A stretch of 64,000 bases of DNA from Wuchereria bancrofti (taxonomy: Eukaryota > Nematoda > Chromadorea > Rhabditida > Onchocercidae): positions 1,174,127-1,238,126 of the forward strand of contig SSBO01000009.1 in assembly GCA_005281725.1 (NCBI GenBank). Reading direction: 5' to 3'. Both the position numbers and the translations under genes were made by a program. The notes beneath the pieces were generated by a model, which worked only from the letters and a program-made list of their open reading frames with translations, ran no database searches and was not told the origin of the DNA. Shown here in pieces: positions 40,901 to 53,254 of this stretch (the stretch's first letter is position 1; each line of letters starts with the position of its first letter).

Positions 40901-43900
40901 ACGACCAGTTGTAATTCAACGGATGGTACCTTTGATTGATTATTTATTGTTAAAGAGGTTTCCAAAATGGTATCAGCCTGAAATTATCAGAAAAATTCAA
41001 GTCTAATATGAAATGAAAATCCAATATCCATTACTCGTCGATCGAATTTTTCAACAAATTAATAGAAGTATTAAAAACTAAAATTTGACATTAAGAAGTT
41101 ACAATACGTATTCGATGAATTATTTGTTATTATTTTTTTTTAACTGGAATTGATTTAATTAGCGAATAGTAAAGAAATGACACGTACGTGAAGATATGCA
41201 AGATGATGTAAACATAAACATGTAAATAGCTAAATTGAAGTTAATAACATTAAATACGCTTAAAACGTGAAACATACCGGAATGATTTGTTTATTTCCTT
41301 CATTCTCATTTGATAATGCATTATTTCTACATTGTTCATAATTTTGTAATTCTGTCTGAAATGGAACAGATATATTATTTAGTAATAATTAATGCTTTAA
41401 ATTAAGAATTTATTTGTTAAAAAAGAATTTAGATTTATAGGACTTACCTTTGAAACGAGAAAAACATCAATTTTTTAGAGAATTTTGCTTTTTTTTCTTA
41501 AAACCTAATATTTACTTGTAGAAATCAGTACTTAAATTTTAAACAAAAACGAAAAAAAAAAGAAACGCTTACCTTGAATATATGCCTAATATTTTTCCCG
41601 CAATATTTATTTATTCTTTTGTTTTGACTGTTTTTTTTTGTAATACCAATGAAACTAACACATTACATACATAATCAACGTTGAGAATTTTGACGTTTCA
41701 CTTAAGTCAAGTAATAATATGTTTTCATGTCACTTTGAGAACAAAGAAAAAAATTTGGAGAAAAAATTATTAGAAAATTCGGAATATTAGTTTTAAAAAT
41801 ATACACTTACCAACAAATCATATTTTTTTAGATTAAGTTCATGCAGTAAATTTTGATCATCATTAGTTCTATTTCGTTTCTTATCAACTATAAAACCATG
41901 AACTGAAAAAGGTCAAAGTTCAATATGAAAGAAATTATTTTAATATTAAATTAATGAATGGTGATTCTAACAGAGTAATAAGTTTCTTTTTTTTTCTTTT
42001 ATTTATGAAAAACAATTCATAGGAGAAATTAAGTTTAGTACACGTGAAATGGATTAATTATACGCATATTTGACTTGCAATATGTGAGATTACGTGAAAA
42101 TCGTTTAAATGATTCATTTAAGCAACAATTAAACAAACCATTTCCATCCGTAGAAATAACAACTAATTGATCACCGGTAATAAAGGTAGTAGCAATTTGA
42201 TTATTGATTGACTCTTTTAATTTTACTTCACCTGTTATTGGATCTCTCATATCAATCTGTAACATTTACCTTTTCATTTTATATGCTCTAAGCGTATTTT
42301 CATTTTATATGCTCTAAATTTTATTCTTTCTTTTGCTTACTTTAAAATACTCTAAATAAACATTTTCACGTAAGTAACTATTGTGGAATTTAATTTTTTA
42401 GCTATATAATTTGGCTAATTAAAATGATTAACTTACCTTACCATGAATCCATGTACATACCAAAGCTTTAGGATCCGGAAATTGTATTAATGCTACAGCT
42501 TGACTTTTACTTTTTATCCTCCATAAGCGTGTATTTCCACTATATGCACCTAATGTACCATTCATTAAGGCATATGCAAAATTACCATCACCCAAATCAC
42601 ATAATCCGGTTATGGCATCCGTTTCTGTCATTTCATAAAGTAACAAATCATTCTTGAAAATACGAATATCAAAACTTTCTGAGCCAACAATAAGCTGAAA
42701 AAAAAAATTAGAGAATTTCAAAAAGATATTGCAAATTATTAATATAAAGGACTTTTTCCTTCTATTTCACGGGTAATTTTCATATCTTACAGTAATTTTT
42801 CTTATCTTTCCATTTTTTTTTTTTTTAATCTATTTATTTTATCTTTGTGCGTCACTCCGGTCGCCTCGCTTAGCGACACAATATAATCGGAATCAAGAAT
42901 GGTGCACTTTACACCATTTAAATTCGAAATAAATTGAATTTCCGAAGTTTCAATTTCAGATACTTCGATGATACAACTTCCTGAATTAGCACTCAGTATC
43001 CCAGTTTAAGTAAAATTTTATATTATTGAAATAGATGGAAGAATATGGGAATAAAAGAATTTCATATTATTTTAGAAATTTTAAAATTTGATTAAATTTT
43101 TTGGACTTAGTGAACTTTATGTTCAAATCATTTGAACATGTATATATCTTTAACAATATTTCAAAGAAAAAAAAACAAAAAAATGTTGTTGAAAAATTCA
43201 AGGATACAATTTGTTTTTACTTTTTTACCTGAATAAAATTTAATTAATGAAGAAAAAAAGACCACAGATTTATCAATAAAATTCACACCTCATTCATACC
43301 ATCATTATCGATATCTGATAAGCAAAGTGATAAGACATTATCACCAGTAACAGTCCAGAAAGCATCTTTTCCCTCGATGTCTAAACCCCAGACAGCACAA
43401 TTGCCACCACAAAAGATAAGCTTATCATAGGTGTTAAATTTTCCCACCTGAAATTTGATTTTATGCTATTGATTTGATTTGATGATGTTAATGAAGAAAA
43501 TAAAGAATTTGTAAATAGAAGTAATAATTTCAAAACGAGTAAATTAAATAAATAAATCTATTAAAAAAGAAAACTAATATTTCAAATCATTTAATCAAAT
43601 AAATTTACATATTTTACTTGACGAATCATTTCATACATATACATGATACATTGGTTATTCAAAACTTTTTCACATATATCTTTTCAGGTAAATATTATCA
43701 AAAATTACTACCTGTATGCAATTAACACCATCAATAATTTCACGTTGAATTAATGTCGTATTATTGTATGCATCATAAATTAATAAACCACTTGTTGTAC
43801 CAACAATAATTGCATCATACTTCTTATCCAATGTGATTACTTCCAAAGCACGAATTTTTTCATTTATATTAAGAACTGTTTCATTATCATGAATTATAAT

Positions 43901-44250
43901 CTGAAATTTAGAAAATATTTTTAAAAAATCAAAATTTGCAATTAAAAATTTTCATGCTTACAATAATAAAATGAAATATTGCTTATTTTTCAAATATCAT
44001 TTTTAAAAGAAATATTTAATATATATGCACATATAAGGAAAAATTTTTATTGAAATTACATTTTAATGAAACTATTAGTAGTTTAATATAAAAAGTAATG
44101 AGTGATTGTAATTTGCATACAAACCTTATTTGTTGTTGTTGCAACAATAAGTTGTAATTGTTCTGTCTCATCAATTATACCAAATCGTGCACAACCAGGT
44201 ACAATATGATAAGGTATTCTATAGGTAAACTCTGATCGAAGACTTAACAT
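37963..44250 (-). CDS. bbs-2: BBS2, BBSome subunit (complete, 15 exons)
   Basis: Exons: 44250-44125, 43900-43712, 43447-43289, 42694-42437, 42256-42064, 41902-41811, 41355-41278, 40977-40829, 40612-40508, 40287-40161, 40056-39922, 39216-39079, 38750-38638, 38426-38278, 38060-37963. All junctions keep phase and give 702 residues (human BBS2 is 721). The N-terminal beta-propeller shows [57 protein letters not shown] and [14 protein letters not shown]. The middle shows [18 protein letters not shown] and [15 protein letters not shown]. The C-terminus shows [25 protein letters not shown] and [17 protein letters not shown]. These align throughout with human BBS2. The protein is part of the BBSome coat that carries membrane cargo in cilia. 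No integrity defect is seen. A consensus X-box lies 47 bp upstream. It is head to head with a TSSK-like kinase, with 753 bp between starts. Confidence 0.97.
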
Positions 44251-45003
44251 CAAATAACACTGTTACTAAGTGGAATTAAGCAAAAGCAAATGGTAACGTT
44301 GCTATGGGTAACCAATATACACGCTAAATACGTCAGACACGCTAGACACAACAATGCAACTGCGTAATTTAAAATACTTGTTAATGAAAATATATAAGTT
44401 AAACTTACACCTTACAAAGTATCAAAATAATCGTTGGATTTTGAAGCATTGTCAAATTTTATGTTAATGAATGAATTGAATATTTACTTCAATTTAAAAT
44501 CTTTTTAGATAGATTTGACCTAAAGTGCAACTTTTTTCAACACTAAGTGATTTCATTTCATTCAAATATTAATGTCAAAAGTTTAAAGTTGAAAATTTTT
44601 GCAGTAATCTAATTTCTTGTCTAATTTTTAACTTACATTTACAATTCATAATTTTTGATAATGATTAAACTAAAATAAAAATGCAGCATGAATTTACAAT
44701 CGATCATTTTAGTAATTTTACATCTGCGTGAAAGGTTGTTGGATTCAAATCCTTTCGGTTGTTATACTGATGGTTGGAAAATTGATTTAATAAGATAGAA
44801 TTTAAATGAAATAAAATTTTTATAATATGAATGTTATATATTTTAAAAGTAAATTTACTTTGAAAACTGTTTTTTAGAAATGTATGAAATTTTCATATTT
44901 TAATATTTTGACTCTTTCAATTTTTTCTTTCGTTTTGAATTTAATGAAAGTTCAGCTATAATGAAATATTGAAGTTATATGGGAAAAGCGATGCATAAAA
45001 AAA
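44251..45003. other. Bidirectional intergenic region, bbs-2 / TSSK-like kinase
   Basis: The 753 bp between two divergent start codons should hold both promoters. Apart from the X-box I saw no other recognisable element. A GGATTCAAATCC near 44751 resembles a tRNA B box, but no tRNA can be folded around it. Confidence 0.5.
44298..44312 (-). promoter_or_regulatory. X-box (RFX/DAF-19 binding site) upstream of bbs-2
   Basis: On the minus strand the site reads GTTACC-CAT-AGCAAC: both half-sites match GTNRCC and RGYAAC with a 3-base spacer. It lies 47 bp upstream of the bbs-2 ATG. In nematodes, ciliary genes including the bbs genes are driven by DAF-19 through X-boxes at this sort of distance. The worm consensus usually has a 2-base centre (AT), so the spacer here is one base longer, within the range accepted by RFX proteins in vertebrates. 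Confidence 0.8.
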
Positions 45004-47441
45004 ATGGCGATAGAATCAGAGTCTGATAATTCTGAAACTGTCGCATCAAATGTGACAATTTTGAAATGTTTGCAAGGAAAAGGAATTTATTATAAGCAAA
45101 TTATAGGTTTGCGCATATGAACATAATTTTCAAAAAACATTTAAAAATTTTGTAAACAATTGAAAACAATTTTTTATATTTTAAATTTAAACTTTAATAG
45201 TACAAAATCATTAAATATTTCATATAAGTTTTTTCTATTTTACAATTAGTAACTGTAAAAAAATTGTCTTGGAAATATGATAAAGTAAAACAAATTCATT
45301 ACACAAATAAAACAATTAAAAGAATTACATAATTGAGAATCATTACAGGTGACACATACTGTAGAGCATTTTTCAGGTAAGGGGACATTTTCATCGGTTA
45401 GATGTGCATGGCATAGTGAAATGAAAAAAAATGTTGCACTTAAAATTATTGATACAAGGTATGCTACAATTAATTAACTCTTTAATTAATTAAATATTTT
45501 CTTCATTTCCGATTGTTTTTTTTTTTTTTTTTCATATATATGTATCAGCAAAGTTATTAAAATTTCATTATTTTCAGCTCAAATTCTGATTTTATAATAC
45601 GTTTTCTACCACGTGAAAAAATTATCGTTCAGCAATTGAACCACGCAAATATTATTAAAAATTTTGATGTTAGTCATTAATCGAATTTCTATCAGAAAAT
45701 TAATTTCACAGCAATAATAACAACTTGAAATTACTAGTAGCAGCACTAAAATGCTAATTGAAGTTTATGTTTAATCATATTATTATATTACAACAAATAA
45801 AGTATCACATTCCAATCCAAATTATCCCTTCTTAATTTATATCAACAGAAGCAAATTTAGTAATGAAAACATACCAAAAAAAAGGATTAAATTGGATTTA
45901 GCAAAGATAAGGATGATAATTTTTCTAATAACCAATTAAAGTGATAAAATAGTGTGGTAATATATTATACAGCATAAATTATCAAATCAAAAATAAACAA
46001 ATAAGCAAAAAATAAACAAAAAACAAAAAGCAAAAAAAAAGAAGACTTTAAGATGCTTTTATTTTAATTTTTTTTTTTTAATATGAAATCATAAATGATA
46101 TCAGATCATAAATGATAACAGATTTGTTTATCAGATCATAAATGAGGAACCGTATGTATGCTTTGTTCAAGAATATGCTATGCACGGTGATCTCTTGCAA
46201 AAAATCAAGAAAAATAATTGGATCGATGAGGATGAGGGTCGATTTTATTTTCGACAACTTATTGAAGCACTTACGGTATTTTAATATGCAATGAATTATT
46301 GTAATTAGCTAATTAGAAATTTTGTAAGCATTATTTTCGACATTTCTGAATCAGATTTGGTTGAATAAAATTAATCCCCTTTATATATATTTACTTTTTA
46401 ACTTAATTACTTAATAACATTTCCAATTTAATTACTGTGACATTTTGATATTTCACAGTTTGGTATTCATGACAGAACGAGTTACAATTTAAAAGCTTAC
46501 ATAAATACAAATATTTTCTTAATTTTCATTTGATGAAATATCTAATATTTTCTTCATAACAAATTTTAAATATTTGCAAAAAGAATTGTATAATAAATTT
46601 AATCATTAATCTATTGAATTTTTAATCAAATGTCAATCAATTTAAAATAATTTAGTATTTGAAATCAATCAATATAGCACATCGTGATATCAAGTGTGAA
46701 AATGTTTTATTGGACAATTGTGACAATGTTAAACTTGGAGATTTTGGCTTTGCTCGATTTATGAAAGCTGATGAAGTGTCGCATACATTTTGTGGATCTC
46801 GAGCTTATGTTGCACCTGAATTATTAAGGTGATAACAATTATGATAAGCTAGGCTTTTTTTTCACTCAAATTTTTCTGTGATATTGCATATGAGTGTAAA
46901 AATTTGCATGAAATAAAATAATATAAATGAATATATATTTTAATTTTCAAACTTTTCTTCCGGTTAATACAGTAATGAAAAGCGTATACTTAGATCATAT
47001 CCATATAACGGTTTCCTGGCAGATATTTGGAGCACAGGTATATTGCTATATGTTATGGTTACCGGATTTATGCCATATGATGATCGAAATATCAATAAAA
47101 TGCTTGAAAAACAATTGCAACATCGGTAGTTTGACTAATTATTTATGATATATGTGATTTGACCTTTGTAAATAAATACTTTAAATATTTAAGTCTTTTC
47201 GATTAATCAATTAATTCATACCTTTCAAAGTTCTAATGTGATCCGGAATTGTAGGATTACATTTCCACGTCGTCGTAATTTGAGTGCCGAAGTAAAAGAA
47301 CTTATCTATGCTATGGTACATCCAATACCATTAAAACGACGACCATATGACGAAATTATCAAATCGTCATGGCTTGCTGATATAAAGTACGAACTTCGCT
47401 CAAAACCATTCTCTCAGAACTCTGATAAAATCACATCATAA
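45004..47441 (+). CDS. Testis-specific serine/threonine kinase (TSSK)-like protein kinase
   Basis: Seven exons (45004-45106, 45377-45458, 45578-45668, 46135-46275, 46656-46828, 46973-47125, 47255-47441) join in phase to 309 residues. The kinase domain is complete: glycine loop GKGTFSSV (35-42), Lys57 in VALK, Glu75 in the FLPRE helix, HRDIKCEN (148-155), DFG (168-170), GSRAYVAPE (186-194), then DIWSTGILLYVMVTGFMPYD. The block RFLPREKIIVQQLNHANIIK matches the TSSK consensus (KFLPREIDIL..LNH..IIK), as does the CGSRAYVAPE activation segment; the kinase is CAMK-related. The C-terminal tail is short. TSSKs act in sperm formation; nematode sperm lack flagella, so the role may be in sperm differentiation or activation, which is inference. 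All catalytic residues are present, so it should be active. Confidence 0.92.
46086..46150. repeat. Triplicated branch/acceptor-like repeat before exon 4 of the kinase gene
   Basis: A motif of the type atcataaatgat followed by (t/a)acag or tcag occurs three times just upstream of and overlapping the exon 4 acceptor (TTTATCAG, exon at 46135). The third copy contributes the first coding bases (ATC ATA AAT GA). The earlier copies create two near-cognate acceptors. Confidence 0.6.
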
Positions 47442-47559
47442 CACAAATTAAAATAAATCAAATGTTCATTTTGCATTCAAAACGACTGATGTTAAACTTA
47501 CTGATTTAATACAACTTAGCAAAAAAAAAAAAAAAAAGAATGGAAAATTCACTTTGGAA

Positions 47560-48046
47560 CAATACTTTAATGGCAAAATTAATAAAGTTTGTAATTAGTA
47601 ATAGTTTTAATTAAATTTTGACATTAAAATTAATTTTAATTACAAATTTAAGCATGCATCGTTACGAAAATCTTGCAGCTTCCACCAATTTCTGTAATTT
47701 AAACGAGGAAATAAATTTTTATTTTGTTAAATTTTGTTTTAATTAAGTACAGACGATATTATTAAATTATAATTCATCAAAAAAATATGTTTTTTGAATT
47801 TAATTGACAATTATATTTGCTTTGCATACAATCTGCTCACATCCTGCCGCGATCATTTGACAACTTAAACAAGAAAAAAAACATTTCATATTTCAATAAT
47901 ATTTAAACGTCAAAATTAATAAGAATTGCAATTAGTAATAGTCTCAATTTTTGACATTGAAAATAATTTTAATTACAAATTTAAGCATGCATCGTTACGA
48001 AAATCCGTCAGTTTTCACCAGTTGCTGTAATTCAAACGGGAAAAAA
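47560..48046. repeat. Direct duplication, two copies of about 150 bases
   Basis: Copies at about 47560-47712 and 47895-48046 share gtaatagt, ttttaattacaaatttaag and catgcatcgttacgaaaat, followed by tcaccag(t)tg/ccaccaatttctgtaatt and aaacg. They are diverged by roughly a tenth or more and are separated by about 180 bases. Non-coding, immediately downstream of the kinase gene. Both contain a GCATGC or GCATGCATCG core like that of the satellite that follows. Confidence 0.75.
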
Positions 48047-48369
48047 TTTTTCAATTTTATTAAATTTTGTTTTAATTAAGTACTAATAAGGCTATTAATT
48101 TTTGCAAAAGTTAAAATTTTTTCCTTGTTTAAATTATAAAAACTGCTACAAAATGCATGATTTTCATAATGTTCCATTCTTAAATTTGCAATTGTAATTA
48201 ATTTCAATGTCAAAAATGAATTGAGAACTGTTTCTAATCATGACTTTTTTAATTTTGCCATTTTAGCTTTGCTTCCAAAGTCTATTTAAATTAATATTCA
48301 TATATATGAAAATGTTTGACATATGGAGATGCTGATCCCCTAATAAGCAAATTTTAATTACACAAACAA

Positions 48370-51300
48370 CAAACAGTGTCGATACCTGATCCAAGATATT
48401 AACTATAAGAAATGAGATCAACAAAAGATAAGCATGCAGTTAGTGACAAAAAAGACATGCATCAATAATTCAGAGAAAGTATGCAGTACCATAAAAAGAT
48501 GTAGAAACTACAGCAGGTAGAATGCATGAGAAAAAACCATGCAATTAATAAAATATAAAAAAATGCATGTATCAGCAATAAATACTGTTGTTGAAATGAG
48601 CAAAGTTACCATGCAGAAAGCTAGAAGCAATCGAAAATGTGCATAAAAATAAAGTTAAACAAAAATGATTCAATAATTACAATTAATCTAAAATATTACC
48701 TAATAATAATATGTGAGATTGATAAAAGAAAAACATGGAATTAATAAAACTGCAAAAAAGACATGCTGCAATGGTTAAAAAAGAGCATGAAGTATGTTAA
48801 AGGTGACCAGAAATAACTGAAAAACAGGGAAAACTAAAAATAATACAAAATGTGAACCAATAAGGGTAAGTGAGATCAAGAAAAAAGCATGCAGTTAATA
48901 AAATACAAAATAAAGCATGCAATTAATGTAATACAAAAAAAGAGTTAATAAGATACAAAAAAAGCAGTTATTAATACAAAAAAAGCGTGCAGTTAATAAA
49001 GTACAAAGAAAATCATGCAGTTAAATTAAAGCAACAATTAAATTAAAGTGTTGCACAATAATAATAAGTGAGATTAACAAAAAAAAATCATGTAAAAAAA
49101 GCAAATTTGCAAAAAGACATGCTTCAGCAATTAATATAGAGCATACAGTAAATCAAGAGACCCAAAAATGAGGAAAAAAGTATTAACAGAAAAAAGATAA
49201 AACTAAAATAATCCTGAATGAGATTAATAAAAAAAATGCATGCGAGTAATGAAACTACAAAAAACATGCATTAACAGAAAACATGCAGTAAGACAGAAAC
49301 AATCAAAAATGAATGCAAAACTAAAGTTAGCCCAAAAATGTTCCGAAAACAATTAAATTAAGGTATCACAAAATAACAAGATTAATAAAAAAAAGCCATG
49401 TAAAAAAAGGAAAGTTGAAAAAAAGGCATGCTGCAACGATTAACAGAGAGCATGCAGTATATTAATGGTTACCAGAAATAAATGAAAAAACAGTGAAAAC
49501 GAAAAATAATACAAAATATAAACCAATAGCAAGTAAGATTAAGAAAAAGAAATGCAGTTAATACAATACAAAAAACGCATGAGTTATGAGCAAGTGGGGT
49601 GGCAAGGTTTGCAAAAAGTATGCGATAAGTTAGAAGCAATGCATGCAAAACTAAAGTTAACAAAACAAAAAACAAAATTAAGTTAAAGTACTGCAAAATA
49701 ATAACGAGATTAACAAAAAAAAAAAAATGCAGTTAGTAAAGCTCAAAAAAAAACATGCTACAACAATTAATAAAAAGCATGCGGTTAATAAAATAGGAAA
49801 AAAGTATGTAGTTAATAAAATAAAAAAGGTGTGAAGCTAAGAAGATACAAAAACTACAACTAATCCCCAATGGTAAGTGATAATAATTAAAAAAAAGCAC
49901 GCAGTTAATAAAACACAAAAAAATACAAAAACCACAACTAACCCTCAATAGTAAGTGAAGATAATAAAAAAGCATGTAGTTAATAAATACAAAAAAAGCA
50001 TGCTGTCAATAAAATACAAAAAAAAGATACAAAAACTATAACTAATCCCTAATAGTAAGTGAAAATAATAAAAAAGCATGCAGTTAATAAATACAAAAAA
50101 TCATGCAGTAATAAAATACAAAAAAAGCATGCAGTTAATAATAATTAAAAATAGCATGCAGTTAATGGAATACGAAAAAGCATGCAGTCAATAAAATACG
50201 AAAAAAAGATACAAAAACTACAACTAATCCCTAATAGTAAGTGGAAATAATAAAAAAGCATGCAGTTAATAATAATTAAAAAATAGCATGCAGTTAATGA
50301 AATACAAAAAATGTATGCAGTTAATAAAATGCAAAAAAATAAAGAACAAAAACCACAACTAACTCTCAACAGTAAGTGAAGATAATAAAAAAAGCATGTA
50401 GTTAATAAATACAAAAAAAGCGTGCAGTTAATGAACTACAAAAAAGCATGCAGTCAATAAAATACAAAAAAAGCATGCAGTTAATAATAATTAAAAATAG
50501 CACGCAGTTAATGGAATACAAAAAGCATGCAGTCAATAAAATACAAGAAAAAGATACAAAAACTACAACTAATCCCTAATAGTAAGTGAAAATAATGAAA
50601 AAGCATGCAGTTAATGAACTAAAAGAAAGCATGCAGTAATAAAATACAAAAAAAGATACAAAAACTACAACTAATCCCTAATAGTAAGTGGAAATAATAA
50701 AAAAGCATGCAGTTAATAAATACAAAAAAGCGTGTAGTTAATGAACTACAAAAAAGCATGAAGTCAATAAAATACAAAAAAAGCATGCAGTTAATAATAA
50801 TTAAAAATAGCATGCAGTTAATGGAATACAAAAAGCATGCAGTCAATAAAATACAAGAAAAAGATACAAAAACTACAACCAGTTAACGAACTACAGAAAA
50901 GCATGCAGTAGTAAAATATAAAAGAGCATGCAGTTAATAAATAAAAAAAAAGCATGCAGTTAACGAACTGCAAAAAAGCATGCAGTAATAAAATAGAAAA
51001 AAAGATACAAAAACTACAACTAATCCCTAATAGTAAGTGAAAATAATAAAAAAGCATGCAGTTAATAAATACAAAAAAGCATGCAGTTAACGAACTACAA
51101 AAAGCATGCAATAATAAAGTACAAAAGATACAAAAACTACAACTAATCCCTAATGGTAGGTGAAAATAATAAAAAAGCATGCAGTTAATGAACTACAAAA
51201 AATGTATGCAATTAATAAAATGCAAAAAATAAAGACACAAAAAGCATAACAAATCCTCAATGGTAAGTGAAAATAATTAAACATGCAGTTAATAAAATAC

Positions 51301-51870
51301 AAAAAAAAAGCATGCAGTTCAGTAGAGATAAAAGAATGAACCCAGAATACAAAGTTAACAAAAATGAGTTAGATAAATGTCATTAATTGTAATTGCTTAG
51401 TTTGGTAACTGTAATTAATATTCAATAAGAAAGATTAAGAGGGCATGCAGTTATTAAAACCTCTAAAAAGCATGCAAGTAGTAAAGGTACAGAAATAAAC
51501 CATGCAAGTAATGAATGCATAGGAAAACATGCAGAATAAATAAATATAAGTACATGATAGCCAAAGTTAAAAAGCATGCAGTTAGTAGAAATATAAGAAT
51601 GTGTGCAAAAAAGGAAAATGACAAAAAAAATTGGATAATTTTAATCGATTATTTCGGTTATTATAATTAATATCCAATAAGAAATTAATTTCCACTAAAA
51701 GGCATGCAGTTAGTAAAATTTCCAAGAAGCATGCAACTAGTAGAACAACAAAAAGGCATGCAAGTAACGAAGCCACAAAAAAGCATGCACGACCAATATG
51801 TATAAAAAGTACATTAAGACTGGAGTTAATAAAAGTCATGCAATTAGTGAAAATAGAAAAGTGCATGCAG
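48370..51870. repeat. GCATGC satellite array with higher-order structure
   Basis: About 3.5 kb built of short modules. Module A is like aaaaagcatgcagttaata followed by aaatacaaaaa, present in dozens of copies with a palindromic GCATGC core. Module B is like ctacaactaatccctaata followed by gtaagtg and an aataataaaa link, recurring near 49.85, 49.93, 50.03, 50.21, 50.35, 50.56, 50.66, 51.01, 51.14 and 51.25 kb. The edges (48.4-49.7 and 51.4-51.9 kb) are more diverged and the centre more uniform, as expected for an array homogenised in the middle. Minus-strand open frames through it (repeating CMLFYYFHLLLGISCSFCIF-like peptides) are by-products of the repeat. Confidence 0.92.
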
Positions 51871-53200
51871 AAACAGAATTGACAAGAAAGAGTTTGTAAT
51901 TAGTTCGAAATTTCAAAGTTCCAAAAAAAAAAATGAAGAAACACATGCATTAGGATGAATTGGGATAAAAATCAAAAATCAAAAATTTCGAAAAAATTCA
52001 CGGTTCAAAAAAATCGAACTAATAATAAATTTAAAAAATTCTGAAATGTTTCGAAAATTTGATAAATTAAAGAAAAAAAATCGAATGCTCAGGAAAATTA
52101 AAAATTCCAAAAGTTTCAAAAATTTTTGAAAACCCATGAACTCTATTAATTTAAAAATATATTCCAAAAATTAAGGAGCAAATTTAAGGGTTCAACGATT
52201 TGCACTAGGTTTCAGAAAGATCTATGATAAAATTTGGGAATTTGAACGAAATTTATTTTGTATCAAATCCTAAGCTGATATTTATTCAGCACTAGTCTCT
52301 AAGTTATTCGCTTATTCCACATCTAACTTCAGTTTTTCCCATTCACTGAATAATAAGCTTAAAATAATCATAAGACCAGGTATCAACTCGTGATTCAGTT
52401 TAAGAAAGAAGAAAAAATAAATATAAAACATTGTTAAATTAATCGACTACATCATCATTTCTCAATTTAGTAATTCATTAGGCTTAAATTAAAAGGCAAA
52501 CATAAATGCACATAGAAATTGTTCAACAATAAACGAATACTGTTCAGAATAAGTTAAAATAAATTGCTACCTAATTATTGAATACCCAAAATCAAATATT
52601 AACGCGTAGAATAACATTAACAAACGTAATCTAATAATACCAAAAAACTCATTAAAAATTAAATAATATAATATTAAATGTAATGCAAGTTGATACCTGA
52701 TATGAATAGAAAATTTAGTGAGAAATAAGAAGCGGTTATTCAACATTAAAATAGCGGTGAAAAAACATTAGAAATAACTGATAAAGTAAACTGAACTTTA
52801 AACAATTAACAATAAACAGTGGTTAGTGAGGAACTTGAAACAACTAGTAATAACTATCAAATTATTAGAACATAAAATTATTAACAAATCAGTTAAGTGA
52901 AAAAGAAATAAACTAAACCAATAAATTTTAGGCAAAAGTTACTAAAAAATGGTAAGAGAAAGTGCAAGAAAAAACAGTAAGAAAAAATGTAAGATGCAAA
53001 AAAAAAACAGAAAAAATAAACAAAAGACTAAAAAACAACTGTATTCAAAGCTAACAAATTAAATCGAATTTTATGACTGTCAAAAAATTTCCTTTCTAAA
53101 GTTTTTCGGCTTTATCAATAAAAGCTACAGATAATAAATGATATACGCGAAATATAAAATAGCTGTAAAACGTCTAAATTTCTCCATTTCCCTATCCACT
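51871..53200. other. A-rich non-coding flank of the satellite
   Basis: AT-rich sequence with many short direct repeats (taataac, aataaac, aaagt types), no exon and no further GCATGC modules after about 51.95 kb. It may be a decayed extension of the array. Confidence 0.5.
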
Positions 53201-53254
53201 AGATTTGAATACAGTTGTTTTTATATTTGAAAATATTTCAACGAACATAAAAAA

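Noticed and set aside
44740..44770. tRNA-like B box (GGATTCAAATCC)
   Set aside because: No matching A box, acceptor stem or cloverleaf could be found in the flanks.
49469..51180. Minus-strand open frames of 75-120 residues rich in Cys, Leu and Phe with repeated GISCSFCIF
   Set aside because: They arise from the GCATGC satellite being read in one phase; start and stop positions follow the repeat and no splice or start context supports translation.
48370..51870. CRISPR-like array
   Set aside because: The units are irregular in length, lack unique spacers and lie in a eukaryotic genome; this is satellite DNA.
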